Of a stretch of 64,000 bases of DNA, positions 63,957 through 64,000 are shown piece after piece (positions within the stretch are counted from its first letter, which is position 1; every line of letters begins with the position of its first letter). A program made the position numbers and the translations under genes. The notes below the pieces were generated by a model. The model made no database searches and was not told where the DNA came from. It saw only the letters and a list, made by a program, of their open reading frames with translations. The DNA comes from Petrolisthes cinctipes. Its lineage: Eukaryota; Arthropoda; Malacostraca; Decapoda; Porcellanidae. The stretch spans positions 806,001 through 870,000 of the forward strand of contig JAWQEG010000287.1 of NCBI GenBank assembly GCA_033782935.1. Reading direction: 5' to 3'.

Positions 63957-64000
63957 CTGCAAAAAGGAAAATAATTAAATCAGACAATCTGGTGGTGCAA

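Overview
The window looks like a transposon-dense stretch of an arthropod genome, most likely a decapod crustacean. This is inferred from the TE mix (Gmr1-like and BEL/Pao LTR elements, an RNase H-bearing I-like LINE, Merlin, Harbinger, piggyBac and P elements), TTAGG-derived repeats, AT-rich spacers with long CA/GT and ATA microsatellites, and GT-AG exon borders. No bacterial feature is present. Almost all recognisable coding sequence belongs to mobile elements. The only candidate host gene is a set of minus-strand exons at 61.0-64.0 kb, ending in a coiled-coil plus hydrophobic-tail exon.

Layout. 1-8.0 kb: a minus-strand Ty3/gypsy element (partial, running off the left edge). Its pol is interrupted by a piggyBac element with an intact 632-codon transposase, and its gag by a 188-bp TA-flanked foldback MITE; a second TA foldback MITE lies at 8.2 kb. 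9.27-15.39 kb: plus-strand I-like LINE copy 1 (ORF1 plus EN-RT-RNase H ORF2), decayed. 15.57-23.91 kb: a complete but inactivated BEL/Pao element with 488-bp LTRs and a 5-bp TSD, carrying a P-element transposase remnant near its 3' end. 24-28 kb: mostly anonymous AT-rich DNA with two MITEs. 28.2-30.8 kb: a LINE RT fragment split by a foldback element, which contains a Merlin transposon (8-bp TSD), whose left TIR contains a MITE (9-bp TSD). 30.9-37 kb: a Harbinger C-terminal fragment, a foldback with arms of about 0.5 kb, a P-like element with an 8-bp TSD carrying a THAP exon, a separate P-transposase catalytic fragment, and an 825-bp TIR element. 37.1-38.7 kb: pyrimidine-rich low-complexity DNA.

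39.2-58.6 kb is one nested structure. A minus-strand Gmr1-like LTR retrotransposon (integrase upstream of RT) is split in its RT by a TA-flanked TIR element. That element is split by I-like LINE copy 2 (13-bp TSD), which is split in its RNase H domain by a minus-strand Ty3/gypsy element (4-bp TSD). A tRNA-derived SINE also sits in the Gmr1-like element. Target-site duplications fix the order of insertion for most layers. 58.6-61 kb holds hairpins, a 23-bp minisatellite, a cluster of CRE-like octamers and a LINE RT remnant.

The strongest unusual signals are: the 36-bp array that multiplies the LTR-edge/primer-binding-site junction of the 42-47 kb gypsy element; the resolvable four-layer nest; the THAP-bearing P-like element whose loop holds a LINE fragment with an amplified coding minisatellite; a canonical -1 slippery heptamer at the ORF1/ORF2 overlap of LINE copy 1; and tandemly duplicated 78-nt exons interrupted by a foldback with a 75-nt A tract.
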